Shown here piece after piece: positions 50,410 to 63,544 of a DNA stretch of 64,000 nucleotides; position 1 is the stretch's first letter; the number at the start of each line of letters is the position of its first letter. The stretch spans positions 6,215,001-6,279,000 of the forward strand of contig JAVTVX010000027.1 in the NCBI GenBank assembly GCA_033439265.1, in the 5' to 3' direction. The position numbers and the translations under genes were made by a program. Source of the DNA: Dillenia suffruticosa. Lineage: Eukaryota; Streptophyta; Magnoliopsida; Dilleniales; Dilleniaceae. Below the pieces are notes generated by a model. That model did no database searches. It was not told the origin of the DNA and worked only from the letters and a program-made list of their open reading frames with translations.

Positions 50410-51940
50410 GCTTCCGATTAATGGGGCATAAATTAGATAAAAGATGCTTATGAAAAAAATAAAGAAAAAAGAGATATTTTGAAGTATTTACGTAAAGAAT
50501 GAAAAAATTGGATAATAATATTTTTTTATTAATACGTAAACATATGAATCTCAATAGATATTGTAAAATTTTCTTAAAAATCAAATCAATATGTTCTTCG
50601 TCTAGTTGTACAAAAAATTCAGGAAAAGCATAGACATAAATTGGAAATATTAGAAACTTTAAAGATATTATTTTATACCTAATATTTAGAAATATAAAAT
50701 TTTAAAAGTTTAAATTTATAATTTTTTATTTTAGTTAGGCTATTTTTATTGCAAGTCAAGTATACTATTTGTCATTAGAAACTTTTTTTTTTTATTCTTT
50801 TAATCGTTGTTTAAGATTTGGAAATATCTTCGTTTTAGAAAATAAGAAACTCGTTTATATACGTGGGAGACAATATGCAATTCACGACCAAGCATAAACA
50901 GGGGCCACGGCTCTTGTAGCTTTCCAACACATTACTCTCCAGCAATAGGGCACGTTCGTGCATATCATTATTTCCCGCAAATTTAATCAACTTCTAATAG
51001 CAACATTTATTTAATTTAAATAATATTTTATTTATTTTATGAGATCTCTTTTCTCATATTTTCTCATTAAATTTATCTTATAATCCAAAGATTGTTGCAA
51101 TCTTGATAAATAAAAATTGTGAAATCTAATTGAAGTATTGCCTTTATATTTTGTAAGTATTTATTCAATTTTTATTTTTGAATGTTTATAATTGTTTTTG
51201 ATTTATTGAATAGAGATTTATATTTGATAACTCTAGAATAGTTTACAATTAATTAAAAACAAGTTTTACTTATTTTTAAATAAAGTGGTAATTGGTATGG
51301 TTTTATGATTTTACAAACGGTTTAATTTATATCATGAAAGTAAATAATCTAATTTAAATAAATTTTGATTAGAATTTGTTAAATAAAATTGGATCTCTCT
51401 AAATTTTAAGGTTGTCAAAATACTAAATCCAACAAGAGTTTTTTAGGTTATTTTTCAAATAGGACAGTAATTAATGATGATATTTTAATTACTGAAAAAT
51501 AAGAAGAAATTGCTCATTTCGTGATATTTAACAACTATAATCATTTTATTTATATAATGTTGAATAATTTTTGTATCAATGATCAATCAAATATATCAAA
51601 TTAGATATAATTTTTTTGATTAGAAATTGATTTTCCATTCTTTTAGTTTTAAGTTATTTATTTTCTTAATTTACTAGTTTAGTTAATTTTCAATCCTCTT
51701 ATTTTATTTTTAATTTCTTAAAAGAGATAAATCCATTGCTTCACTAAGAATACAACCCTACTCACTCTAAATTCATTTTTTGTGAAATAGATATTTTTAT
51801 TTTTGTTAGTTTGACACCTATCAAATTTTGGCCATTACTAGAAAACGGTGTTAAATGATTTATTTCTATTTTAAGGGAATTATTAACCTCCGATATTAAT
51901 GAATATTCTTTTTGTTTTGATTTTTTCTAATATTGACACT
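50410..51940. other. AT-rich intergenic DNA
   Basis: No gene supported. The missing first exon part of the HSL2-like pseudogene would lie here but is not recognisable. Confidence 0.5.
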
Positions 51941-51949
51941 TTTTTTAAA

Positions 51950-53345
51950 CTAAATTATACGATTATTGTCTACTTTGCATGGTTTTGTAGGAGAGAATTC
52001 TTACAAGCACCTCAAGGAGTTTCATATCATGTGTTTCATGATGAGATCACAAGGTATAACCAATGAGCAATTGAAGTTATGGTTTTTTCATTCTCTTTAT
52101 TTTATAAAGATAAGGATTGGTTATTTTATTTCCTTTTTGATTCAATTAGTAATTGGAATAGTTTGAAAAGATTGTTTTTTGAGAAATTTTTCCTTACTTC
52201 ATGTGCATTGAAAAGAGATTTGTAAAATAAGATAATTCAGTGGGGAGACTTTGTATGAATATTAGGAAAGATTTAAACAGTTTTGTGCAAATTGTCCACA
52301 ATATCAAATTCTTGACCAACTACTGATCCAATATTTTTATGAATGCCTTTTGTTGACAGAAAGAAATATGATTGATGCAGCCCATGGTAGTGCAAAAATG
52401 AACAAAATACCTGATGAAACATGAAATTTGATCTCCAATATAACAGCAAATGCAAACAGTTTGGGGAACGACAAGATGTCCCAAAAAATATCGATGAGAT
52501 AAGTATTTCTTTCCTTGATCATAAGTGGGATGCTCTAACTTCTATTTTAGAAAGGTTAGTTCTAGGATATATACAACAAGTGAAATCATGCAGAATTTGC
52601 TCGAATATGGGTCACCAAACCGACATGTGTCCTACTCTTGAAAAGGAGTCTAACGAACAATTGAATGTTGTAGGCAGACTTTCAGGATAGTCCGAAAGAA
52701 AATACGATTCTTACTCCAACACTTACAACCAAGATTTGAGAGATCATCCAAATCTAAATTATGAGGCTAGACCACAAGAATTTCTCTAACAATCTTATAG
52801 AGAATCATGTCGAGCCAATGACAATAAACAAATGTGTTTATTGGGAAACAATCTAATATTTTTATGATTTTTACTTCATATTTATTTATATTGATTTAAT
52901 TTAGATTTGATTTTGATTTTTCTTAGGTGAATAAAAGCTAGAAAACTTGATGTCCAAAAGTGTTCTATCGTTAAGGCATGTTCATGCCTTAACAGATTTT
53001 CATTTCTATCCAATTCAGGTTTCCTTCAGAAAATGGACAAGGTGTGCCCACACCTTAAATAACCTTCGTTACTACCCACAATACGAAGTGTTCTAAAAAA
53101 TAAACAGAAGTGGTCACAGTTTAAAACGTGCCCACATGTTAACTCTTTGTTTGACTTCATTTGAATTGATTCTCCATTCTTCACTCCACCTTAGGTGAGT
53201 ATTGTTCTCACCTTCCTTTTTTATTTCTTTGTTCTTTTTCTTTTATTTTTTTGATTAATTTTATGCATTCTTTATCTCCCAACTTAAGCGTACATTGGGG
53301 ATAATAAATGATTTAAGTGTGGGGGATGTTATGTACTTCACTACT
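51950..53345 (+). mobile_element. Ty3/gypsy gag fossil
   Basis: A plus-strand remnant resembles the gag of large plant Ty3/gypsy elements of the Athila/Tat kind. It has a capsid-like block near 51980-52090 (HLKEFHIMC, then QGITNEQLKLW) and further pieces to about 52690 ending in a zinc knuckle, CRICSNMGHQTDMC (CX2CX4HX4C). A polypurine-tract-like AAGTGTGGGGGATG at about 53320 resembles the 3' border region of such elements. Pol is not seen between them. The element is broken, largely deleted and old. Confidence 0.65.
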
Positions 53346-53593
53346 TACATATATTGAATTTGCTTTATAGGTCTTTCTTTTTTCTTGAAAAATTTCAAGT
53401 TTTTTTAGTTGAAGTATGCTATTTGATTAGCCGGAGATTTATGAGAAATGACTTGTATCAAAAGTTTTTTTTGTACTTAAAACGGTTGTTCATGTTTTTA
53501 ATAGTTTTCTTTGAAAGATTAATACGTAAGAATCGATACAAACCCTACTTAAAAGTGAAACTTTGAGCCGAAAATGAGCAATTTTATTCTTTG

Positions 53594-53635
53594 TACTCAA
53601 GATTGTTTTTTTGTACTCAAGATTGTTTTTTTTTT
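53594..53635. repeat. short tandem duplication of about 21 bases
   Basis: TTGTACTCAAGATTGTTTTT occurs twice back to back. A small slippage or double-strand-break repair product. Confidence 0.8.
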
Positions 53636-54239
53636 ATGAGTGATTATCACATATGAAATTCACATTCTAAAACATGCTTTATTATGTATTTCAAGATCAT
53701 ATTTTTAGAATTTCATGTATTAAAATGACAAAAACATTTAAATTTTATCTCTTTTGGCTTTCGAAGAAAAAACAAATTGTTACCTTGATTTCACAAACTC
53801 TTTAGTTAACTAAATTGAGTCTACAACCTCTTTCTTATTTTACAATTATCTCAATACAACACATAACCTTTTATTTTGACTTTCATTTCAAACTCTTGTA
53901 CCAAACGTATATATAGTTAATTATATGGTTTTAGTTATTTATTTATCTCAAAAGAGAGATAATGATTGAAATCTTGATATTGATATTTCATGGTATGATA
54001 TGAAAAATGAATTTTGTGATTGAGCAAGGAAGAAAGAAACTTGATTATCATCTTGTCTACTTTTTGCCGATTATTCGGGTCGGATACCTCGGATTTGACC
54101 CGATTTAGCTCTTGTACATCTTCTAACTAAGAGCTAGAAAGAAAAATGAAGAAGATGATGGAAGAAAATGAAAGCACTTGTGGGTTTTTCATTTTTGATG
54201 TGAAAATGAGACGAGTGAAAACTGAAAACCAAAAGCATG

Positions 54240-55975
54240 CATTTCCCGAATCACGTCCTTGCACCTTTTTTTAGACTCCTTTTCTTTTTTTTCCCGCTTG
54301 AATCCTTCTTTTTTTTTTTTCGCTTGGATCTTTCTTTTTTTTTTCCACTTGCACTTTTTTTAAAACCCATGACCACATTATTTTTTCCTTCAAGTCCTTT
54401 TACTGTTTTTTGACCTGATTTTTTTTCCTTAGCCCCTTCATCTTTTTGGCAACATACTTTTTTTTTAATTCATATCTTTGCGCCTTTTTTTAACCCATGA
54501 CCACACTTGTTTTTTTTTCTATTTAAGTTCTTACACTTTTTTTACCCTTCTTTTGTCGCTTAGGCTTTTTGTCTTTTTTAGACCACACTTTGGTATTTTT
54601 TTTTTTATTTAGGTCATTGCACTTTTTTTTACCTTTTTTTCTGATCAAATTTTTTGTCTTTTTGGACACAAGTTTTTCTTCTTTTGGTTTTTTTGCTTCA
54701 AAGATGATCATCTTTTTGTTTCTACACCTCATTCATTTCAATTACCATAGGTATAAAGCGCCCAAACTATTCATGAGAAAATTCTAATGTCCCTAAGTGG
54801 TCATCCATTGTTGTTTTCACCACAACTTCTTTTTTTTTTTCATTTGCATCCTTTCTTTTCGTGCAGCTACTTCTTTTTTTTTTCATTTGTGTCCTTTTTT
54901 TTTTAATATCTCTACTTGGTCATTCTATTTTTTTTGGATCTTACGGTTTTTTTTTTCATTTAAATCCTTTTACTTTTTAGTTTGACCCTTTTTTCATTTC
55001 GTTAACATTCCTTCATCTCTTCGGAGCCACACTTTTTTTTGGGTTTTGCTTAGTCCTTGCATTTTTTTAACCCTTTTTTACGTCTCTAAGTGGTTATCTG
55101 CTATTTTTTTACCATAGCTTTTTTTTTCATTCGCATCCTTTTTTTTGTATAGTTTTTTTCCTCGTTCGCATCCTTTTTTTTTTAAGACGTCACTGCTTGA
55201 TCGTCCTATATTTTTGGGACCCTATGTTTTTTTTTTTCTATTCAAATCTTTACATTTTTTTTCATTTTGACATGATTTTTTTACTTGAATCTTTCATCTT
55301 TTTGGGACTGTATTTTTTTTTTGGACCCTATTTTTTTCATTCAAGTTCTTGTATTTCTTCATATTGACCCCTTTTTCGCTTAGATTTTTCATCTCTTTGA
55401 GACCATAATTTATTTTTTTATATGTTTCATTCAAGTCCTTATACTTTTTTTTAACCCTTTTTTCACTTGAATCTTTCATCTTTATGAGACCACATTTTGT
55501 TTTTTCATTCAAATCCTTCTACTTTTTTTAACATTTTTTTTACTCAAGTTCTTCATCTTTTTTGAATATAGGTTTTTCCTTTTTTTTTTTGGGTTTTACG
55601 GATGATCGTTTCTTTATTTTTAAACTATGATTTTTTATTTTTTTTCATTCGGGTCCTTGCTCTCTTTTTTTTTGCCCCACTTGTCCATTCAGGTCATTTT
55701 CTACCTTTTTCTTGCTTTAGTCCTTTATCTTTTTTAAATATGGGTTTTCCCCCTTTTTTTTTTGCTCCATGGATAGTCATTCATTTATTTTTAAACCATA
55801 ATTTTTTATTTTATTCCGTTCAGGTACTCCTTGCTTTTTTAACCCTTTTTTCTCTCTTGAGTTCTTCATTTTTTTTAATATAGATTTTTCACTTTTTGTT
55901 TTTTTAAACCCCATAAATAGTTATTCATTTATTTCTATTATCTTTTTACTCCCCTTATTATATTTTTTTTTATCT
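54240..55975. repeat. T-rich degenerate minisatellite
   Basis: About 1.7 kb on the plus strand is built of imperfect units of roughly 75-95 bases. Recurring blocks are CATTCAAGTCCTT, a T run, AACCCTTTTTTC, TTGAATCTTTCATC, TTTTTGGGACCA and again a T run. The strand bias is extreme: T dominates the plus strand and A the minus. The minus-strand Lys/Asn-rich frames, with recurring KKYKDLNE-like peptides, are by-products of the repeat. It follows the gag fossil and could derive from the non-coding part of that element, but this is unproven. Confidence 0.7.
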
Positions 55976-55979
55976 CATT

Positions 55980-58900
55980 TGTTGTTTGTATAGTAAAAAA
56001 TTTATAATCTACATTTTATGGGCACTCCGCGCATTCGCACAAGACAATGACTAGTGTATATATAGATAATGTATCGTTTATCACCGTCTTGTTAAATTCT
56101 TAGAATTTTCGCTTGACTTTTGGGGACAAAAAAACTAAAAGAATCTAAATTTAATCTGCCACAAATTAAGGAGACAATGACGACTCGATTAAACTAACGC
56201 ATATTTAGTCAAATAATTGAATATTAATATTTCTTAACAAATATTCTGAATTTGACTCTTATAAATAGAAAAACAGATATCGAGAGAATTTTATTCCCTT
56301 AAAAACTAAATTTAACTTGAAATAAATTTAGTCAAATTCAACGTTATTATCGAATATCAATAATATATTTAAAAAAAAAAAAAAAAAAAAACAACCCCAA
56401 GAGCAAGTACTTTTGATAAAAACCGAACATGAACGGGAGTTGTCTGCTAGAACTAGGCAATTGACAACACAATGTTATTGAGGCAAACCCCATTAATTTA
56501 GCCTTCTTTGGGTTTTTTAGCTTGAAATGTGTAATTAGGGACAAAAATAAAAAACTGCTACCCGTCACATCAAGAAGCAAATTTCATGGTTTTGTCCAGT
56601 AAGTTGCTATCAAATAATTTGTTTTTTCTCATTAAACTCATATAATAACTAAATAAATAAAAATTATTAAGATTTAAATCTACTCTATATAAAAAAAAGT
56701 ATATTAAGTGCATGTAACGCCTACTCGTCCATCAAACAATTTGCATTCTATATCTCATTTTAATGCTTCTTAGCCACAATTGATCCAAGCTAAAGAAAAT
56801 GCATATCATCCAAAAACTATGCTTTTATAAGAATGCAATTAGAGGAGATATCAAATGAATAATCTATATTCCAATTGAAGAGAAGCTAGAATATCTGGAT
56901 TGGGGAAAATTACAGGAATTACATTACTAGTTTCAGAGTAGGTCCCTGCTTCTTTCAAATGAAGAGAGAAAAGGGCAAAAAAAAAAAAAAAACAAACAGA
57001 GAGAGACTAAAGGCAAACATTGAGAAAAAATTATCACAATAAGATAGAAATTTTTATTTTTTTTAAAAGAAAAGATATTTGGGCTAGATTATTGAATAAG
57101 AAAGTTGTGGTTAGACTATTAGTTTAATATTTTTAATATAAAAATTTATTAATATAATAATAATGTTCTTCTCTTTTATAAAAAGAGAGGATTGTCCAAT
57201 AGGTAATATACCTTAGAAATGCCTGGCTCCATCCTGCCTGCCTTTAGCCTCTACTATATTTTGATTCGTCACATTTGATAGAGAGGAATTCTAATATGCT
57301 TCAGCTTCAGAAAATGGCGACAATGACCTTTGATTTTCAAAGGAAATTCTGTCCATAGGAGGGTGTTACTGTAACTGCATATATGTGGAGAAAAATCCTA
57401 GAACTCTGTACTCTCTATCAGCCGCCTCAACTCCTCCATGGCCAAGCCACGGTCGGCTTCCCAATTGTGCCCTCCCAGAGAGAGAGAGAGAGAGACTCCG
57501 GTCCGTCCGGAGAAGTGTGGGAGAGATCAAAAAGGGATATATAGGAGCCAGAGGGGGTGGGGAGAGAGACAAGTTTGGTATGCACGCGCTTTATACGACA
57601 TAAAGGTGACAGGGTGTTCGTGTGAGGTTGGTAATGATATTAATTAATAATTAACATTTCTGGTCCAACAAGTAACTTCCTAAAAACTCATTAAAAACAG
57701 CCGTGTGGATGTTGTCGTCTCGTCCACACCCACTCGTAGAAAGGAAGAAGGATTCTCATTAAAACCCCGTAATTTCTGGTCGGGCTAATGCTATGTAAAG
57801 TGCATTCCTTTCGCATTGAGGTGCTTTTCGTGTACTTCGTAGAGCTTAGGAAAAACCAAAGCAAAAATTTGTGAAAACACTTGCATGGAGGTCTTGATTT
57901 AATTTAAAAATATTATATATAAAATAAAATAAAATTATAATAAATTTCAAAATTTCAAAACACAACCTCTCAAAGGTGTTAACTAATAAAAATAAGCTTT
58001 CAAATTCGTTTGCCCAAATTTAAATTTTTAAAAACTATGCCGAGTCAATTATAAAAATCGAACCTATAAGGTAATTCTCGATCAAGCCCATGCAAAAGGA
58101 TCCGACCCGACCCTTGTTGGGTTTCCTTTTCCTCTTTCTAATATTTTCCTTAAAATCGCATTCAATCTATCCGTAAAAGTGATTAAAGGTACTGGTTCCT
58201 CTTGAGGTGTTACTTGCATAAAAAGTCTTAAAATATATCCAACGATTACTCTCACACTTGTGAATAATATAATACCACAAAATTAAAAAAGCCCAAGTAA
58301 ATATGCCGTCAGAAAGTAAAAATAATCCCTAAAAAATTGGACAAAGTACAAGAAACAACAAATACAAGAGTTAAACCCTATTATTTTTTGTTTTCACCGC
58401 TGTTATCTGGAATTTATTTGATTAATTCGATTTAAATATTATAGAATTTATTTTTAGAGATTGACTCTCTTAAATTTTTTTTCGTTATTTTCAAAACTTA
58501 ATGCCATTGACCATTCAATCCAAAAAAATTTAGTTAAAAAAGATGAATCTTAGAAATATATATTTTACTTGCTAAACAAATTGTTCTCCGCTATAAAAGG
58601 AAAATATTATGACAGGGTATGGATTCGATTGCGTTAAGAGATTCCTACCCCTCTAGGAAGGATCTAAGTCGGTCAACTCGGATTAATCAGAGAGAAATTC
58701 TGAATACTGAACGGTGGACCAAGTCTAAAGACACTTAAAAAAAAAAAAAAAGTGTGTTGTTTATTGGAGTTTACAGAGCGGAATGGTGACAAGGTAGCCC
58801 ATTCAGAGGCTTACCAAGAGATGACGAGAGTGTTACCAAAAGTGCAGTGTGAATGTAACATAAATTTGAACAATTATGCAATGGGGTTATGAGGTGATTA

Positions 58901-60225
58901 CCGTGAGTGATTGTGAAATCGAATAACAGTAATGGTTGATGGTAATGTTTGAATGGTAATAACACTAGTAAGTAATGATTATGTATGTAGATGTATCATT
59001 TAAATATATTTTATAAATGATTCATTTTCATTGCACAAGCATATTATTTTAGAGGAAGAGCAATTTTCCCTAAGATGCTTGTTCACAATAGAAGGAGCTC
59101 AACACAAAAATCCCTATTTGCCCCGTGATGCTTATGCTGTACTGGGTACAGCTTAGTTGTCTTGGAATTGATTTTTGATTTGTTTTAATCATAAGTAGAC
59201 AAATAGTGACATGCACAACATCCAAGAGTAGATCTTCGAACTATTGTAAGCCAAATATGATATGGTTGTGGGAGGTTGTTACAAAACAAAAGCAAGGACA
59301 TCTTAATTGCTACAAATGTGTTCTGAGGCCAAAATTGAGTAAAGGGAAAATGGTAATGAGAATGGGACGCCTAAAAAAACCTTATTTAGAGCGGAGAACT
59401 TTTAAATCGAACAAATTTAAATATATTTTTTTAATAAAATTATTATCAAAATTTGAGATTAAGTTTTGGATTTTTGTTATTGTCATTATTAATAATAAAT
59501 AAATTATTATTTATCATATTCTTATCGATAGAAAAATTAGATAAAAAGAAGACAAAAAAAAAACAATAGAGAGAAAGTGAAGAAGGAGAGGACACATCCA
59601 TTCTTCTTGAATAATTTTAGTCCTCTTCACTGTATGAAAGTTTTTAAGGGAAAGTTTTAAGGGCGTTCGCTCCCCCGAGAGGCCCTTAATTCAACATCAT
59701 TCAAACATGGCCGACGTTTGGGTAGGCAACACCGCCGCATTATTTGAAGGTTTTGTTTTTAAGGAAACGATGATTATCGAAAGAGCCCCCCTTTTTGACG
59801 AGGAGGCAAGTGGGTGACTTGTTGTGCCTTAAACGTCACTCCAATAATAAGCTAAGAACCAAATCAACAGATCAGCCTCTCCGAATTTGTCATTCAGGAA
59901 AAAAAAAAAGAAAAAGAAAAATAAGCCGCATTTTTGGAACTGTTTTACCATTGTTGTCGGCAATTAGAAATTGAGAATGATTAGAACACAACTCCCAAAA
60001 ATGGATAGGACAAGTTTACTGCGTGTATAAATATGATACCAATACTTGGGGTTTAAAATAAGCAATATTTAAATAATCAAAAAGAAAAAAAAATTATATA
60101 ATCAAATCCGGATGAATTGCTTGAATGAATGGCACGAAAGCAACCATAGCCCGTATGTCATGCACACGATATTTTCTTTTAAAGGAGTAGGTAGGAGTTT
60201 CAGTACTTTTAGTTATAAACGTATA
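55980..60225. other. intergenic DNA
   Basis: No gene supported. It contains a (GA)n tract at 57477-57496 in a GC-richer patch (57360-57600) whose minus strand has a short MEELRRLIESTEF frame, too short to call. A few unrecognised short frames, such as 59206-59502 (+), lack domain character. Confidence 0.5.
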
Positions 60226-60234
60226 CAGGAAGAT

Positions 60235-60414
60235 AGTAGGCACGGGGTGGTTTCGGCCCGGAAATCGGGCCAGTTGCCCCGTGAAAGTCAGGACCGAAAA
60301 CCAGCCCAGGCTACAATAAATTGGAATCGAACCAACCTGACAACAATACGCGGGCCGATTTTGTTCCTATTTTTTTGAACCGGAGCCAGCTTGCTGGTTT
60401 CACGTAAGAAAGAC

Positions 60415-60468
<54 letters not shown>

Positions 60469-61234
60469 AATTTCTTTCCCAGCATGTGCACCTCCTGCGT
60501 TTCCCCTTTCCTTCTTCTTCGACAGATAGTGAGTCCTCTATCTCTCTCTCAAATCAATATCAAAACTCATCTTTTCTCTAAAATTAATGCTCAAAATCAA
60601 ACCTAGCACATCAAGAAATGTAAAAAGGCCATCAATTTTAAGTTTTCTACCCAAAAACTCAAACACGCTGTCATCTGCCATAGTCACCAGCAGTAAGAAA
60701 CAAATCTTTGATAATTGCTTGAATCTTGATCTTTTCGAGCCTTTGTACATGCGTAAAACCTCAGAAGCCAATTTTTAACACCATGATGCTCCAATTTCCA
60801 TTTTTGTTGCCAATCACCACTCTCCACCATAGATTCAGGTAAAGATCGCCATTGATGGTGGTTTGAAACTCCAAAAATTGGTTTTTAAACATCCTTTTGT
60901 GATTTTTGTGCTCCCAATGACCAAAAACTTGAGTTTTAAACATTAATTTTCAAATCCTAGATTTCGGTTCAAGTTTTGGACGGTTTTAGCAAGGCGTGAA
61001 GGAAAAAAAAAAATTATCAACCGATCAAAAAACTGTCAAACGGACTTGGCACAGCAAGCTTGACTCAGTGAGCCTAATTTAGTGGGCCGGGCCAGTTCCG
61101 AGAAAATTTTTTGGAACCGGCCCGACAAGGCCCGAGAAATGCCTCAGAACCGCGACCGAACTGAGCCGTGGTTGCTAGGCCTATCCTGAACCGGATCAGA
61201 ACCGGTCTAACCCGGCCCAGACCCAACTCTATAG
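60235..61234. mobile_element. non-autonomous element with hAT-like GC-rich ends
   Basis: About 1 kb flanked by GC-rich arms (60240-60400 and 61075-61234) dense in GGGCC, CCGG and GAACC. They are strikingly like the arms of the hAT element at 38.7-42.3 kb. The right end, read inwards, TAGAGTTGGGTCTGGGCC, matches the hAT element's left end, CAGAGATGAGTCCGGGCC, at 14 of 18 positions. The interior has no transposase pieces; it carries a (CT)n tract (about 60416-60462) and unrelated sequence. It is likely a deletion or capture derivative mobilised by a related hAT transposase. Confidence 0.6.
60416..60462. repeat. (CT)n microsatellite
   Basis: More than twenty CT units with one early interruption, inside the non-autonomous element. 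Confidence 0.9.
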
Positions 61235-61587
61235 AAAGATTACTCTTATTATATAATTTTAAACTCATAAAATTCTTAATGACGAGAACAAAGGGTTGAG
61301 CGGCGTGGATTGGAAATGTGAAGCCTAACAAAAGAGAATAAGGTTGACACAATGGGCTCATTTCAACGAGGTCCACTGCACAAAGGCGCTTGCTTAAATG
61401 GGCAAAAATGAGCTTGCAAGCAATTTCCATTGAGGTTGTCCATAACAAAGGCGCTTAAATTTTAGATCCAATATTATTAATTTCATTTATGATTAGAAAG
61501 GTAGGAAAGGTGATGGGCATCACAATGTAACGGATTTTCGATCGCTTGTTGGTGCAATTTCTATTCTTGAAAATATTTTAATTTCTT

Positions 61588-62945
61588 TTTTTTTTTTTTG
61601 GTAACGAAAGAAAACAACAGCTTGCACCGCAAACCCAACCCAAAAGGCATACTCGCAGAGGAATTTCTTCCTTGCCTTAGGACTTTGATTCCCTCAGCAT
61701 CCTCCTTCAGAATGGGGATCAAAGCTGGAGGAGGGTGCGGGAAATCTTTGAACCTTTGAATCAGCGAATAACCAAGGGATGCCATGAAATCTGTACAACG
61801 GTTTCCTTCCCTAAATGTGTGGTGCACGACAACAACATTGACCTGTTGAATGAGTAATTTTCACTCTTCCACAATCATGCTAAGAGGATTATCTTTGACC
61901 ACGCCTCTTCTCAACATTTGAGCAACCAGCAAGAGTGGACTTCCAACTTGATGCCACACAAGTTCGTATTTCTAACCATCCTTAAACTCTCTCTCACCCC
62001 CCATAACTCCGCAACAGGAACAGAAAAATCTCCAACATTGACTAAGAAACCAGCAATCCATTCTCCTCTGTCATCCCTAAGGACTGCTCCTGCTGCAGCT
62101 TGACCGATAGTTTTGGACACTGATCCATTAGTGTTGAGTTTCAGAATTCCTCCATCCGGAGGCTTCCATCCAACCCAATTGATGGTTCTATCACTCCTGA
62201 TCTTCTCCTTGATGGTTGCAGAAAACTGCAATGCAGAGCTGCATGCCCATCTAGCAGTCTGTATGGGTGGGAAGTCTCCTTACGGTGAACAAAATTGCAC
62301 CTGCTCTTCCATATAATCCACAAGGTGGCTAAGAATTTGCAATTATCCAAAGCGAAAGAACCAAAAATATAGCCCTTGCTACCAGCTTTAACCCATTCTA
62401 CAATGTTCTCTTCCCAAAAGCCTCTACATCTTTCCACCCCTGGAAAAACTAAACACCAGACTTCCCTGGCCACATAGCAATCTCTCAAACAATGAGCAAT
62501 GGTTTCCTCCAGTCCCTTACAACGAAGGCAGTCAGCGTCTAAGGAAAAGTGTCTTCTCTGTCTCTCGGCATTGGTCATGATCTTGTTGCAAGCCACCAGC
62601 CACAGAAAAAATCTGATTCTTTCATAACAAACAACCTTCCACACCCAACTCCAGTCACTGGCAGAGCTCCTACTTCTGAGCCTCGAAACCTGGATGAGAC
62701 TATAAGCTGAAGCTGCTGAGAAGGTCCCATCCACATTACCCTGCCAATAAAAGTTGTCAGAACTGTTATTAGCCTCTGGGATGATAATGCTTCTGATTTC
62801 CGCCACCTTGCTAAAGGGGAGCATTCTCTCTGGGTCCACAGTTTTCCACTCTTTTTTGGCATCAATGAAGTGCCCCACCTTCAGGTTAGCCTCTTCACTG
62901 TTGACTGTGGCCAAAGCATGATTTAGTAAAGGATCCTTTCCCACC
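61588..62945 (-). mobile_element. 5'-truncated LINE (L1 type) with poly(A)
   Basis: On the minus strand the piece encodes the 3' end of a plant L1-type LINE ORF2. First is the zinc-binding RT-associated region (FFLWLVACNKIMTN, then CLRCKGLEETIAHCLRDC), then an RNase H-like domain (LKLNTNGSVSKTIGQ, AGAVLRDDRGEWIAGF, VAELWGVRESLRMV) and its last block, FREGNRCTDFMASLG. A poly(A) tail at 61600-61588 closes it. The reverse transcriptase proper is missing, as in usual 5' truncation. A frame change lies near 62200, between the zinc and RNase H regions, and another near 61850. The RNase H first Asp is Asn and the later Asp is His (LEVHS), so this domain looks dead. A clean target duplication is not seen. 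Confidence 0.85.
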
Positions 62946-62959
62946 CAAATATCAGTATA

Positions 62960-63540
62960 TTAAAATTTTAACCCATACTTATGAGATGTCTAATTTGTAA
63001 ACTGCCTCCGCCTATGCTCGCAATCAAATAAGCAATAAATTCAGTTCATTTGTAAAGAAATCTCATGTTTAGGAATGCGAAATTCATTAATTAAAATAGA
63101 ATAATATGCTAATTAGAAAATAAATGCATATAGACCCATAAACTCTTGTAAAGTTTATTTATAATTTTTTATTAATTTATGATTTTTATAGAATTAAAAA
63201 TAAATTTCATATTTTTTAAATAAAAAATTGAAATTAGAAATGAATTTTACTAGAACGATATAAATATTTTTAAGCTCACATAAAATGCCCATAACTAATG
63301 ATTTTAATTCAGAAACGAGTAAAGTTGGCCTTCCCTTGGAAATTTAAATCCGAGAGGGAGTGCGTGAATCGAAGCTGCTTGATGACAAAAGCGTCTGTCA
63401 TGCGGTGGGAATTTATAGATAAGGATACATTCAGTTGATCACGCTTCCCAATTCTCTCTCTCCAACGTCACCTCTTCCCTCTTCTTTCTTTATTCTTCAT
63501 CTCCACACCCCTCTCTCATTTGAGTGGTCAATCAAGAGCA
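62960..63540 (+). promoter_or_regulatory. upstream region of the malate dehydrogenase gene
   Basis: AT-rich upstream DNA turns into a C/T-rich leader (63450-63530: TCTCTCTCTCC, CTCTTCCCTCTTC). TTTATAGATAAGG at about 63412 could supply a TATA-like box with an adjacent GATAAG I-box. Weak, signal-only evidence. Confidence 0.35.
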
Positions 63541-63544
63541 AAGA

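Noticed and set aside
54523-55512. Lys-rich minus-strand frames as genes
   Set aside because: They follow the T-rich repeat units and have no domain character.
54240-55975. CRISPR-like array
   Set aside because: The units are degenerate, without constant repeats and unique spacers, and the DNA is plant nuclear.
57360-57600. GC-richer patch with short frames as a gene
   Set aside because: Frames are short, include a GA microsatellite and show no domain; no splice pattern was convincing.
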